DNA of 64,000 bases from Xenophilus arseniciresistens (GTDB lineage: Bacteria; Pseudomonadota; Gammaproteobacteria; Burkholderiales; Burkholderiaceae_C), in assembly GCF_028023875.1 (NCBI RefSeq), contig NZ_JAQIPB010000014.1, positions 1 through 64,000 of the forward strand, written 5' to 3'. Positions 1 to 7,917 of the stretch are shown piece after piece (within the stretch, counting starts at the first letter, position 1; the number at the start of each line of letters is the position of its first letter). The position numbers and the translations under genes were made by a program. The notes beneath the pieces are model-generated. The model ran no database searches. It saw only the letters and a program-made list of their open reading frames with translations, and was not told the DNA's origin.

Positions 1-114
1 CTGAGCACGGCCGACGGCTATGACGTGTATGGCGACGGCTCGTTCATCTACGGCGCGCAAGCGCAGTCCGTGAACAAGGCGCGCTTCATCGTCACGCTCG
101 CCAAGTCCTTCTGA
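1..114 (+). CDS. C-terminal fragment of outer-membrane beta-barrel protein (TorF-like putative porin)
   Basis: Only the last 37 codons are present; the reading frame is open from the first base. The tail alternates polar and hydrophobic/aromatic residues (FIYG, ARFIVTLAKSF) and ends in Phe, as expected for the last strand of an outer-membrane barrel recognised by the BAM complex. The position just before kdpD, where many betaproteobacterial kdp clusters carry a TorF-family porin, supports that call, but so little sequence remains that another barrel family is possible. The stop is 31 bp before kdpD, so the two are probably co-transcribed. Confidence 0.45.
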   Translation: MSTADGYDVYGDGSFIYGAQAQSVNKARFIVTLAKSF

Positions 115-145
115 TCCACAGCCTCTGCGCTAAGCTGCCCGCGCC

Positions 146-2956
146 ATGGCCGACACCACCCGCCCCGACCCCGACGCGCTGCTGGCGCAGCTGCGCGCCG
201 ACCAGGCGCGCGCCGGGCGCGGGCGGCTGCGCATCTACTTCGGCGCCAATGCCGGCGTGGGCAAGACCTGGTCCATGCTCAGCGCCGCGCAGCGCGAGCG
301 CGCGGCCGGACGCGACGTGCTGATCGGCGTGGTCGAAACCCATGGCCGCGCCGAAACGGCCGCGCTGCTGGCCGGGCTCGAGGCGCTGCCGCTGCGCGAG
401 CTGCCGCACCGCGAGCGCGTGCTGCACGAGTTCGACCTGGATGCCGCGCTCGCGCGCCGGCCCGAGTTGCTGCTGGTCGATGAACTGGCCCACAGCAATG
501 CGCCGGGCTCGCGTCATGCCAAGCGCTGGCAGGACGTGCAGGAGCTGCTGGCCGCGGGCATCGAGGTGTGGAGCGCGCTGAACGTGCAACACCTAGAAAG
601 CCTCAACGGCACCGTGGGCGCCATCACCGGCGTGCGCGTGCAGGAGACCGTGCCCGACCGCGTGCTGGACGAAGCCGACGAGGTGGTGCTGGTGGACGCG
701 ACGGCCGACGAGATGGCGGCCCGGCTGGCGGCCGGCAAGGTCTACCTGCCGCGGCAGGCCGAACGCGCGGCGCAGAACTTCTTCCGCAAGGGCAATCTCA
801 TCGCGCTGCGCGAGATCGCCCTGCGCCGCACGGCCGAGCATGTGGAAGACGACGTGCGCGGCTGGCGCGTGGAGCAGTCCGGCGCGGCCAGCGCGGCACC
901 GCCGGCCTGGCACACCTCGGGCGCCATCCTGGCGGCCGTGGGGCCGAACGAGGAAGCCGCGCAGACCGTGCGCGCCGCCGCGCGGCTGGCCGGCCAGCTC
1001 AACGTGCGCTGGCATGCCGCCTACGTCGAGACGCCGGCGCTCGCGCGCCTGCCCGCGGCCCGGCGCGACCGCATCCTGGCCGTGCTGCGGCTGGCGCAGG
1101 AGCTGGGCGCCGAGACCGCCGTGCTCAGCGCCGACGACGTGGCCGCCGCCCTGGCGCAGCAGGCGCAGCGGCTCAATTGCGCCACGCTGGTGATGGGGCG
1201 CGAGGCCGCCGCGTCGGCGGCGCGACTGGCTGCGCTGTGGCGAGGCCTGTGGCGGCCTTCACTCGCGCAGCGCCTGGCGCGTGCGGCGCCGGGGCTGGAT
1301 CTGGTGTGCGTGGCACCCAGCGACAGCACGCGCCGCCTGCCGCGCGCCAGCCTGGGCCCGCCGCGCCCCGAACTGGCCGACGAGGCGCACGCACGCGCGG
1401 GCGGCGGCAGCCAAGGCGCGACCTATGCCTGGGCCGCGGCCAGCAGCGTGGCGCTGACCCTGCTGGCCACCCCGCTGTCGGGCGTGCTGGAGCTGACCAA
1501 CATCGTCATGCTCTACCTGCTGGGCGTGGTGGGCGTGGCCTGGCGCTTCGGGCGCGGGCCTTCGGCGCTGGCGGCGGCGCTCAACGTCATCGCCTTCGAC
1601 TTCTTCTTCGTCCAGCCCACCTTCTCCTTCGCGGTGAGCGATGTGCAGTACCTCATGACTTTCGGCGTGATGCTGGGCGTGGGGCTGCTGGTGGGGCAGC
1701 TGATGGCGGGTCTGCGCTTTGCGGCCGGCGTGTCGGCCAGCCGCGAGCGCCGCGCGCAATCGCTGTTCGAGCTCACGCGCGAACTGTCGGCTGCGCTGGA
1801 GCCGTCGCGCATCGCCGAGCTGGGCGCCGCCGCCGTGCAGCGCCACTTCGGCGGCCAGGCGCTGGTGCTGCTGAGCGAGCCTGATCCGCGCGCCACCGCC
1901 GACGGCGCCAGCGACCGCCTGCGGCCCCCCGCGCCACAGCAGCTGCCCGAAGGCTTCGACTTCAGCGTGGCCGACTGGGCCTTCCGCCACGGCCAGAGCG
2001 CCGGCCTGGCCACCGCCACGCTGGCCGCCCAACCCTGGCACTACATACCACTGGCGGCGCCCATGCGGGTGCGCGGCGTGCTGGCGCTGCGGCCCGAACG
2101 GCCACGCTGGCTGCTGATTCCCGAGCAGGCGCAGCAGCTCGAGACGCTGGCGCGGCAGATCGCCATCGCCGTCGAGCGCGTGCATTACGTGGAGGTGGCG
2201 CAGCAGGCCGTGGTGGACGTCGAGTCGGAGCGGCTGCGCAACGCGCTGCTGGGCGCGCTCTCGCACGACGTGCGCACGCCGCTGACGGCCCTCATCGGCC
2301 TGGCCGAAACGCTGCGCCACCTGCCGCCCGCGCTCAGCGAGGCGCAGGCGCAGGCCGCCCAGGCCATCGTCAGCCAGAGCCAGGCCCTGCATGCGCTGGT
2401 CAGCAACCTGCTGGACATGGCGCGGCTGGAAAGCAGCACCTCGGCCGGCGGCGCCGTGCGGCTGCGGCGCGACTGGCAATCGGTGGAGGAAGTGGTGGGC
2501 GCCGCCATCCGCGCCGCCGCGCCCGCGCTGGCCGGGCAGCCGCCCGTGCGCACCCAGGTGCCGGCCGAGCTGCCGCTGGTCGAATTCGACGCCGTGCTCA
2601 TCGAGCGCGTGCTGGTCAACCTGCTGGAAAACGCCGCGCGCTACGGCGCTGCGCCCATCGTGGTGGCGGCCCGGGCGCTGCCCGGCGCCATGCAGATCAG
2701 CGTGCGCGACCACGGCCCCGGCCTGCCCGCGCACCTGCGCGGCCGTGAACAGGTGCTCTTCGACAAGTTCACGCGCGGCCAGGCCGAAACCGCCACACCC
2801 GGCGTGGGCCTGGGGCTGGCGATCTGCAAGGCCATCGTGCAGGCGCATGGCGGCAGCATCGGTGCGGCCAATGCGGGCCCAGGAAACGAGGGCGAAGGGG
2901 GCGGCGCCGTGTTCACCGTGACCCTGCCGCGGCGCGATGCCCCGGCACTGGAGTGA
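146..2956 (+). CDS. kdpD: KdpD osmosensitive K+ channel sensor histidine kinase
   Basis: Inner-membrane sensor kinase that phosphorylates KdpE to control the high-affinity Kdp potassium ATPase. The 936-residue length is normal. The N-terminal cytoplasmic KdpD domain has the Walker A motif GANAGVGKT at residues 33-41 and a Walker B-like VDELAH at 111-116, followed by a Usp-like domain. Four closely packed hydrophobic segments (about 425-520) form the membrane module, then a GAF-like region, the HisKA box SHDVRTPLTAL with phospho-acceptor His707, and a HATPase domain with NLLENAARYG (about 825) and GVGLGLAICKAI (about 886). The kdpFABC genes are presumably upstream, outside the window. kdpE follows after an unusually long gap of 396 bp. 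Confidence 0.97.
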   Translation: MADTTRPDPDALLAQLRADQARAGRGRLRIYFGANAGVGKTWSMLSAAQRERAAGRDVLIGVVETHGRAETAALLAGLEALPLRELPHRERVLHEFDLDAALARRPELLLVDELAHSNAPGSRHAKRWQDVQELLAAGIEVWSALNVQHLESLNGTVGAITGVRVQETVPDRVLDEADEVVLVDATADEMAARLAAGKVYLPRQAERAAQNFFRKGNLIALREIALRRTAEHVEDDVRGWRVEQSGAASAAPPAWHTSGAILAAVGPNEEAAQTVRAAARLAGQLNVRWHAAYVETPALARLPAARRDRILAVLRLAQELGAETAVLSADDVAAALAQQAQRLNCATLVMGREAAASAARLAALWRGLWRPSLAQRLARAAPGLDLVCVAPSDSTRRLPRASLGPPRPELADEAHARAGGGSQGATYAWAAASSVALTLLATPLSGVLELTNIVMLYLLGVVGVAWRFGRGPSALAAALNVIAFDFFFVQPTFSFAVSDVQYLMTFGVMLGVGLLVGQLMAGLRFAAGVSASRERRAQSLFELTRELSAALEPSRIAELGAAAVQRHFGGQALVLLSEPDPRATADGASDRLRPPAPQQLPEGFDFSVADWAFRHGQSAGLATATLAAQPWHYIPLAAPMRVRGVLALRPERPRWLLIPEQAQQLETLARQIAIAVERVHYVEVAQQAVVDVESERLRNALLGALSHDVRTPLTALIGLAETLRHLPPALSEAQAQAAQAIVSQSQALHALVSNLLDMARLESSTSAGGAVRLRRDWQSVEEVVGAAIRAAAPALAGQPPVRTQVPAELPLVEFDAVLIERVLVNLLENAARYGAAPIVVAARALPGAMQISVRDHGPGLPAHLRGREQVLFDKFTRGQAETATPGVGLGLAICKAIVQAHGGSIGAANAGPGNEGEGGGAVFTVTLPRRDAPALE

Positions 2957-2978
2957 AGCGCAGGCCTGCGCGCCGGAC

Positions 2979-3155
2979 TCAGCCTTCCTCGCCCGATGAA
3001 GTCAGAAGCGCCAGCACGCCCGTCACCAGCAGCACCGGCCCGGCCGCGGTCGTGACGTAGCCTTCGAGGGGCGTGCCGCGCCCCGCCATGAAGGCGTAGA
3101 GCGACAGCGTGATCCAGAACACCGCCGCAATCTTTTCGTGGAGCCAGGCTTTCAT
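2979..3155 (-). CDS. Small hypothetical membrane protein between kdpD and kdpE
   Basis: A 58-codon frame on the strand opposite kdpDE, lying wholly inside the 396-bp gap between them. It starts MKAWLHEK and contains two hydrophobic stretches (about residues 9-24 and 33-51), so a two-helix inner-membrane peptide is plausible. The upstream purine run GAAAGA is a weak ribosome-binding site about 10 bases before the ATG. I recognise no family. A longer in-frame start reaches 3332, but its extra residues look non-coding. The only support is clean membrane topology and lack of overlap with neighbours, so it may be spurious. Apart from this frame the gap shows an A/T-richer patch at about 3230-3265 and no clear terminator. 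Confidence 0.4.
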   Translation of the reverse strand: MKAWLHEKIAAVFWITLSLYAFMAGRGTPLEGYVTTAAGPVLLVTGVLALLTSSGEEG

Positions 3156-3352
3156 CCGCAGTGCGTCTTTCGTGAGGCGCCACTGTGCACGGGCCCTGTG
3201 ACTGCTGCAACAACTGTTTACTGATGTTGATGCGCTCGCAGGACTATTTGTAAGACAAAGTATTCCTTTTGCCTGCGCGTGCGCCGGCCGGTGTGGTCGC
3301 AAGCGCACATGGCAGACTCCTTGCCGCTGCACCGGCCGCTGTTTTTTTCCCG

Positions 3353-4081
3353 ATGTCCTCCCCCACCGCCCTCGTGATCGAAGATGAAGTCCAGATCCGC
3401 CGCTTCGTGCGCGGCGCGCTGGAGGCCGAAGGTTTTGTGGTGCACGAGTACGGCACGCAGCGCGAAGGGCTGGCGGCGGCCGGCACGCGGCGGCCCGATC
3501 TGCTGGTGCTGGACCTGGGCCTGCCCGACGGGGATGGGCTCGTGCTGATCCGCGATGTGCGCGGCTGGTCGGCGGTGCCGATCATCGTGCTCTCGGCCCG
3601 CACCGATGAAGACGACAAGATCGCCGCGCTGGACGCGGGCGCCGACGACTATCTGACCAAGCCCTTCGGCACTGGCGAGCTGCTCGCCCGCGTGCGGGCC
3701 AACCTGCGCCGGCCACGCGGGGCGGTGCCCGGCGCATCAGGCAGCCCGGAGGCCTTGGGCGCCGATGCGCCGCTGTTCCGTTTTGGCGAAGGCGAAGGCG
3801 CGGTCGAGCTGGACCGCGCGGCGCGCCTGGTGCGGCGTGCGGGCAAGGAAGTGCATCTGACGCCCACCGAGTACCGGCTGCTGGCGGTGCTGGTGGCCAA
3901 CGCGGGACGCGTGCTCACCCAGCGCCAGCTGCTGCGCGAGGTGTGGGGGCCGGCGCACAGCGAGCAGAGCCACTACCTGCGCGTGTACATGGGCCACCTG
4001 CGCAGCAAGCTCGAAGTGGAGCCCGCGCAGCCCCGGCATCTGCTGACCGAGACGGCCGTGGGCTACAGGCTGGTGCCCTGA
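3353..4081 (+). CDS. kdpE: KdpE response regulator (OmpR family)
   Basis: DNA-binding partner of KdpD that activates the kdp operon. The 242-residue product has a receiver domain with acidic pocket (EDE at 10-12), phospho-acceptor Asp54 in LVLDLGLPDG, and the conserved Lys of TKPFG near residue 103. A winged-helix domain follows (about 145-242) with the typical HYLRVYMGHLRSKL recognition region. The frame remains open upstream to 3269, but MSSPTALVIEDE matches the family start. There is no clear Shine-Dalgarno sequence; the bases before the ATG are T- and C-rich, so translation may be inefficient. Separation from kdpD by about 400 bp with an opposing small frame is unusual, since kdpD and kdpE often overlap. 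Confidence 0.95.
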   Translation: MSSPTALVIEDEVQIRRFVRGALEAEGFVVHEYGTQREGLAAAGTRRPDLLVLDLGLPDGDGLVLIRDVRGWSAVPIIVLSARTDEDDKIAALDAGADDYLTKPFGTGELLARVRANLRRPRGAVPGASGSPEALGADAPLFRFGEGEGAVELDRAARLVRRAGKEVHLTPTEYRLLAVLVANAGRVLTQRQLLREVWGPAHSEQSHYLRVYMGHLRSKLEVEPAQPRHLLTETAVGYRLVP

Positions 4082-4112
4082 AAAAAGACGAGGGCCCCGC
4101 TGGGGCCCTCGT
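4081..4112 (-). terminator. Intrinsic terminator between convergent kdpE and YncE-like gene
   Basis: A perfect 11-bp stem (4088-4098 with 4102-4112, loop GCT). Read on the minus strand it is followed by CTTTTTT (from the A run at 4081-4086), so it is a canonical Rho-independent terminator for the leftward gene. On the plus strand it has only a short T tract but may also stop kdpE transcripts. Confidence 0.85.
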
Positions 4113-4162
4113 GCCTTTGGCGTGCCAGCGGGCCGCTGCAGGCCCGGCCGGCGCAGTGCCGC

Positions 4163-5581
4163 TCAGCGCGGCGAGATGCGCGTGATGCGGTCGCCTTGCG
4201 CGTCGTCGGCGCCGCGCGCCTTGTTCACGGCATAGATGCTGCCCTTGCCGTCGAAGGTGGCGTGGTTGGGCAGCGTGCCGCCGGGCAGGTTGGCCACGAT
4301 CTGGCCGTTGGTGTTGACCACCGTCACGGTGCCGGCGGCGCGGTTGGGCACATAGGCCAGGCCGCGCGGCGCGTCCACCGCCACGTTCAGCGCGCCGGCG
4401 CCCACGGGCACGTCGTGCAAGGTCTTGCCGGTGGCCGGATCGACGATCACGACGTTGTCGCTGCCCTGGCCGGTGACGAACAGGCGCTTGCTGCGCTCGT
4501 CGATGCCGATGCCGGTGCCCGACTTGATCTCTTCCACGATGAAGACCTTCTCGACCGTGCCGCTGCGCGTGTCGATGACGGCCACTTCACCGGCGCCGCT
4601 CACCGCGTAGAGCTTGCCGGACGCGCGGTCCAGGTCGATGCTCATGGGCGAGAAGTCCTTGGCGTCGCGGCCCTTGATCGTGGTCTGGACCTTGATCTCG
4701 GGCAGCTCCTGCAGGCTGCGGGTGTCGAAGACCTTGATGGCCGGATGGCCCACGGGCGAGGAGAAGGCCTTGCCGCGTGCTTCGTCGACCAGCACGTCAC
4801 GCGCATGCGGCACGGTGCCGGGCGCGAACTGCTTGACCAGCTGCAGGTCGGACTGGCGGTACACGGCGACGGTGTCCTGGCGGGTGTTGGTGACCCACAC
4901 GGTGCCGTTGCTGTCGTCCACGCCCACGCCATAGACGGCGAAGACGCCGGGTGCGCGGGCCTGCTGGCCGGGCGCCGGGGCCCGGGCCGGGGCGGCGGCG
5001 GGCGTCACGGCGGCTTCGACGGCCAGCGTCTGCGCATTGACCTTGAGAAGCTGCGACTGCGTGACCGGCGGGCGGCCCACGGCGGAGGTGACGAAGACGC
5101 GGTCGGTCTTGGCGCTGTAGGCCGCCTGGTACAGGCCCTGCACCAGCTTCTGCGAGCTCAGCGCGAACTTGTCCTGGCCCGACAGCGGCACGTTGGGCGA
5201 AACCTTCAGCGGATGCACCAGGGCCGCGGCCGGCTTGGTGGCGCTCACCACCACGGGGTGCTGGCCGGCCGGCGCATTGGCGGGCACGGTGAAGGCCGTG
5301 CGGAACTTGCCCTCGGCGTCGGCCGTGGCGGGGGCGGCCAGCGCCACGCCGCCGTAGCTCAGCTGCACCTGCTGGCCGGGCACGAAGCCCTGGCCGGCGA
5401 TCTTCACTTCCGTGCCCGGCACCACGACCGGCGTGTCGACCAGGCTGATGCGGCCCTTGAAGTCATCGGCGGGCGCCTCGAAGCTCGGGCCGGTGGCACA
5501 GGCGCTCAGCAGCAGGGCCAGGCCGATGGCGGCCACGGGGCGCGCAACGCGAAAACGGGAGGGCAGTTGAGCAGCGCTCAT
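4163..5581 (-). CDS. YncE-like beta-propeller lipoprotein
   Basis: A 472-residue exported protein. The N-terminus has a basic stretch and hydrophobic core ending in lipobox LLLSAC (Cys about 28), so it should be lipidated. An Ig-like or IPT-like segment (about 45-130, GTEVKIAGQGFVPG) precedes repeated seven-bladed-propeller blades with the YVTN-type pattern (RLFVTGQGSDNVVIVDPATG, LAYVPNRAAGTVTVVN). E. coli YncE is a periplasmic Fur-regulated propeller protein of uncertain role; this protein shares the propeller but adds lipidation and the extra domain. The ribosome-binding site AAGGAAA precedes the ATG. A possible Fur box lies about 65-85 bp upstream, overlapping the -35 region of a promoter with -10 TAATAT (5623-5628). 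Confidence 0.8.
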   Translation of the reverse strand: MSAAQLPSRFRVARPVAAIGLALLLSACATGPSFEAPADDFKGRISLVDTPVVVPGTEVKIAGQGFVPGQQVQLSYGGVALAAPATADAEGKFRTAFTVPANAPAGQHPVVVSATKPAAALVHPLKVSPNVPLSGQDKFALSSQKLVQGLYQAAYSAKTDRVFVTSAVGRPPVTQSQLLKVNAQTLAVEAAVTPAAAPARAPAPGQQARAPGVFAVYGVGVDDSNGTVWVTNTRQDTVAVYRQSDLQLVKQFAPGTVPHARDVLVDEARGKAFSSPVGHPAIKVFDTRSLQELPEIKVQTTIKGRDAKDFSPMSIDLDRASGKLYAVSGAGEVAVIDTRSGTVEKVFIVEEIKSGTGIGIDERSKRLFVTGQGSDNVVIVDPATGKTLHDVPVGAGALNVAVDAPRGLAYVPNRAAGTVTVVNTNGQIVANLPGGTLPNHATFDGKGSIYAVNKARGADDAQGDRITRISPR

Positions 5582-5644
5582 TCAGATTTCCTTTGGAGGC
5601 AATGAATCAGGGTCTGTTACGGATATTACCGGGTTCATGTAAAG

Positions 5645-5664
5645 ACGAATCGTTCTCATGAATC
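5645..5664. promoter_or_regulatory. Possible Fur box upstream of the YncE-like gene
   Basis: Read on the minus strand the site contains ATGAGAACGATT, which keeps the ATGA..AA..ATT core of the Fur consensus (about 10 of 19 positions). It overlaps the expected -35 position of a promoter whose -10 element TAATAT is at 5623-5628, an arrangement that suits repression. Function is inferred from this match and from Fur control of yncE in enterobacteria. Confidence 0.35.
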
Positions 5665-5779
5665 TTGTGCGGTCGTGCGTGACAACGCGCTGTCAATGAA
5701 GCGGGCACACTGCGCGCTGGGCCGCGGCCGAGCGAGGCGGCCCGGCGCCCGCGAGCGCCCCACAACAACGACCCGAGAC

Positions 5780-7057
5780 ATGTCCACCGCCCTGCCCACC
5801 CAGCCCGCCCGGCGCGATCGAGCGCACCTGCCCGATTCGCCCTATGCCTGGCTGCGCCTGGGCGTGACGCTGCTGATCATGACCGTGGGCAGCAGCGGCA
5901 TGTACGTCATCTCCGTGGTGCTGCCGGCCGTGCAGGCCGACTTCGGCGTGGCGCGGGCCGACGCCTCGCTGCCCTACACGCTGCTGATGATCGGCTTTGG
6001 CGTGGGCGGGGTGCTGATGGGGCGGCTGGCCGACCGCCATGGCGTGGCCTGGCCGCTGTTTGGCGGCGCCTTCAGCATCGGGCTGGGTTTCATCGCGGCC
6101 AGCTTCGCGCAGAGCGTGACGGCCTTCGGCCTCATCCAGGCCGTGTTCATCGGGCTGGGCAGCGGCGCCGTGTTCGCGCCGCTGGTGGCCGACACCTCGC
6201 TGTGGTTCGTGCGCCGGCGCGGCATCGCGGTGGCGGTGTGCGCCAGCGGCAACTACGTGGCCGGCGCCGTGTGGCCGCCCATCGTGCAGCACTTCGTGGA
6301 GGTCGCGGGCTGGCGCCCCACCTACGTGGGCCTGGGCCTGTTCTGCGCACTCAGCATGGCGGCGCTGGCGCTGTGCCTGCGCGAGCGAGCGCCCGCGCTG
6401 GACGAACCCGCGCCCGCCGCAATTCAGGCCGGCCAGGCCGCGCCCGTGCAGGCGGCGCTGCGGCCTTTCGGCTTCAGCCTGGGCGTGGCGCAGGCGCTGC
6501 TGTGCACCGCCGGCGTGGCCTGCTGCGTGGCCATGGCCATGCCGCAGGTGCACATCGTGGCCTATTGCGTGGACCTGGGCTTCGGCGCCGCGCGCGGGGC
6601 GCAGATGCTGTCGCTGATGCTGGCCTGCGGCATCGTGAGCCGGCTGGTCTCGGGCTGGATCTGCGACCGCATCGGCGGCCTGCGCACGCTGCTGCTGGGC
6701 TCGGTGCTGCAGGGGCTGGCGCTGGCGCTGTTCCTGCCCTTCGACGGCATGGTGCCGCTGTTCGTGGTGTCGGCGCTGTTCGGCCTGTTCCAGGGCGGCA
6801 TCGTGCCGGCCTACGCGATCATCGTGCGCGAGTTCTTCGCCCCGCGCGAGGCCAGCGCCCGCGTGGGCCTGGTGATCAGCTTCACACTGCTGGGCATGGC
6901 GCTGGGCGGCTGGCTGTCGGGCAAGGTCTTCGACCTCACGGGCAGCTACCACGCGGCCTTCCTCAACGGCATCGCGTGGAACGCGCTGAACCTGTGCATC
7001 GCCGGCACCTTGCTGTGGCGCGCGCATCGGCTGGGCACGCTGGCGCCCATTCGTTGA
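5780..7057 (+). CDS. MFS transporter
   Basis: A 425-residue major facilitator superfamily carrier with about 12 membrane segments in two halves separated by a charged loop (about 210-240, RERAPALDEPAPA). The loop between helices 2 and 3 carries the signature GRLADRHG (about residues 80-88), and a related WICDRIGG motif occurs in the second half. Substrate cannot be told from sequence; an organic-anion/monocarboxylate-like carrier is possible. The start was set at MSTALPT; the frame is open 35 codons further upstream but that part is Arg-rich and unlike an MFS N-terminus. It is divergent from the YncE-like gene. Confidence 0.85.
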   Translation: MSTALPTQPARRDRAHLPDSPYAWLRLGVTLLIMTVGSSGMYVISVVLPAVQADFGVARADASLPYTLLMIGFGVGGVLMGRLADRHGVAWPLFGGAFSIGLGFIAASFAQSVTAFGLIQAVFIGLGSGAVFAPLVADTSLWFVRRRGIAVAVCASGNYVAGAVWPPIVQHFVEVAGWRPTYVGLGLFCALSMAALALCLRERAPALDEPAPAAIQAGQAAPVQAALRPFGFSLGVAQALLCTAGVACCVAMAMPQVHIVAYCVDLGFGAARGAQMLSLMLACGIVSRLVSGWICDRIGGLRTLLLGSVLQGLALALFLPFDGMVPLFVVSALFGLFQGGIVPAYAIIVREFFAPREASARVGLVISFTLLGMALGGWLSGKVFDLTGSYHAAFLNGIAWNALNLCIAGTLLWRAHRLGTLAPIR

Positions 7058-7126
7058 CCCCCTGAATTTCCGGGCACCGGGCTCACCCGGGCTTGCGCGC
7101 CGGAGCGCCATGCGCATACTGGCGCC

Positions 7127-7459
7127 ATGGCACTCGAACACTCCCAACCTGGACAGGCCGCGGACGTGACGCCATTCGGCAGCCGGCTGGCCTCGCAGCG
7201 CACCACGGCGCTGTTCAAATCCAACGACCTCGAAGTCATTCGCCTCGTGCTGCGCGCAGGCGAGGTCTTCCCGCCCCACAGCGTGAACGGCGAGATCACG
7301 CTGCAATGCATCGAGGGCCGGCTCGAAGTGCAGTCCGATGGCCACAAAAGCCAGACGCTGCAGGCCGGCCAGCTGCTCTACCTGCTGGGCAAGACGCCCC
7401 ACAGCGTCACGGCACTCAGCGATGCCTCGGCGCTGCTGACGCTGGTGGTGCGCAAGTAG
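7127..7459 (+). CDS. Small single-domain cupin protein
   Basis: A 110-residue protein with one cupin barrel. The motif-1 region around PPHSVNGEITLQCIEG and motif 2 around LLYLLGKTPHSVTAL retain His residues that could bind a metal, although motif 1 is degenerate compared with the classic two-His pattern. Such stand-alone cupins are often of unknown function. It lies 69 bp after the MFS gene and 44 bp before the next gene, all on the plus strand, so a small operon is possible. Confidence 0.75.
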   Translation: MALEHSQPGQAADVTPFGSRLASQRTTALFKSNDLEVIRLVLRAGEVFPPHSVNGEITLQCIEGRLEVQSDGHKSQTLQAGQLLYLLGKTPHSVTALSDASALLTLVVRK

Positions 7460-7503
7460 CGCAGGCGGGCGCCGCGCGGGCAGGGGGTCGGTAGCATCGG
7501 CCC

Positions 7504-7908
7504 ATGCTCGACAACCTCGCTCCCTTCCTCCTCCACTGGGCCATCACGGCCCTTTCCCTCTGGGTGGCCAGCCACATCTTCAAGGGCGTGCGCTTCGACA
7601 GCACGGGCGCGCTGGTCGTCGCCGCGCTGCTGCTGGGCTTTGCCAATGCCATCGTCAAGCCGCTCTTGATCGTGCTCACGCTGCCGCTGACGCTGCTGAG
7701 CTTCGGCCTCTTCCTGCTGGTGATCAACGCGCTGGTGATCCTGCTGGTGGCGGCGCTGGTGCGCGGCTTCCACGTCTCGGGCTTCTGGACCGCGCTGTTC
7801 GCGAGCCTGTTCGTGTCGGTGCTCAGCCTGCTGATCGGCGCCTTCTTCGGCGGCAGCGACCCGGCCACGCAGATCCAGATGCCGCAGGGCAGCGGCAACT
7901 GGCTGTAG
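7504..7908 (+). CDS. YvlD/phage-holin family 4 membrane protein
   Basis: A 134-residue very hydrophobic protein with about four membrane segments (residues 5-20, 30-48, 52-75 and 93-117). The FANAIVKPLL motif between segments 2 and 3 and the GFHVSGFWTALFASL motif before the last helix are typical of this widespread family, annotated either as YvlD or as phage holin family 4. No phage genes are nearby, so it is probably a chromosomal envelope protein rather than a lysis gene. It ends 9 bp from the convergent MFS gene. Confidence 0.85.
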   Translation: MLDNLAPFLLHWAITALSLWVASHIFKGVRFDSTGALVVAALLLGFANAIVKPLLIVLTLPLTLLSFGLFLLVINALVILLVAALVRGFHVSGFWTALFASLFVSVLSLLIGAFFGGSDPATQIQMPQGSGNWL

Positions 7909-7917
7909 CCGCGCCGA

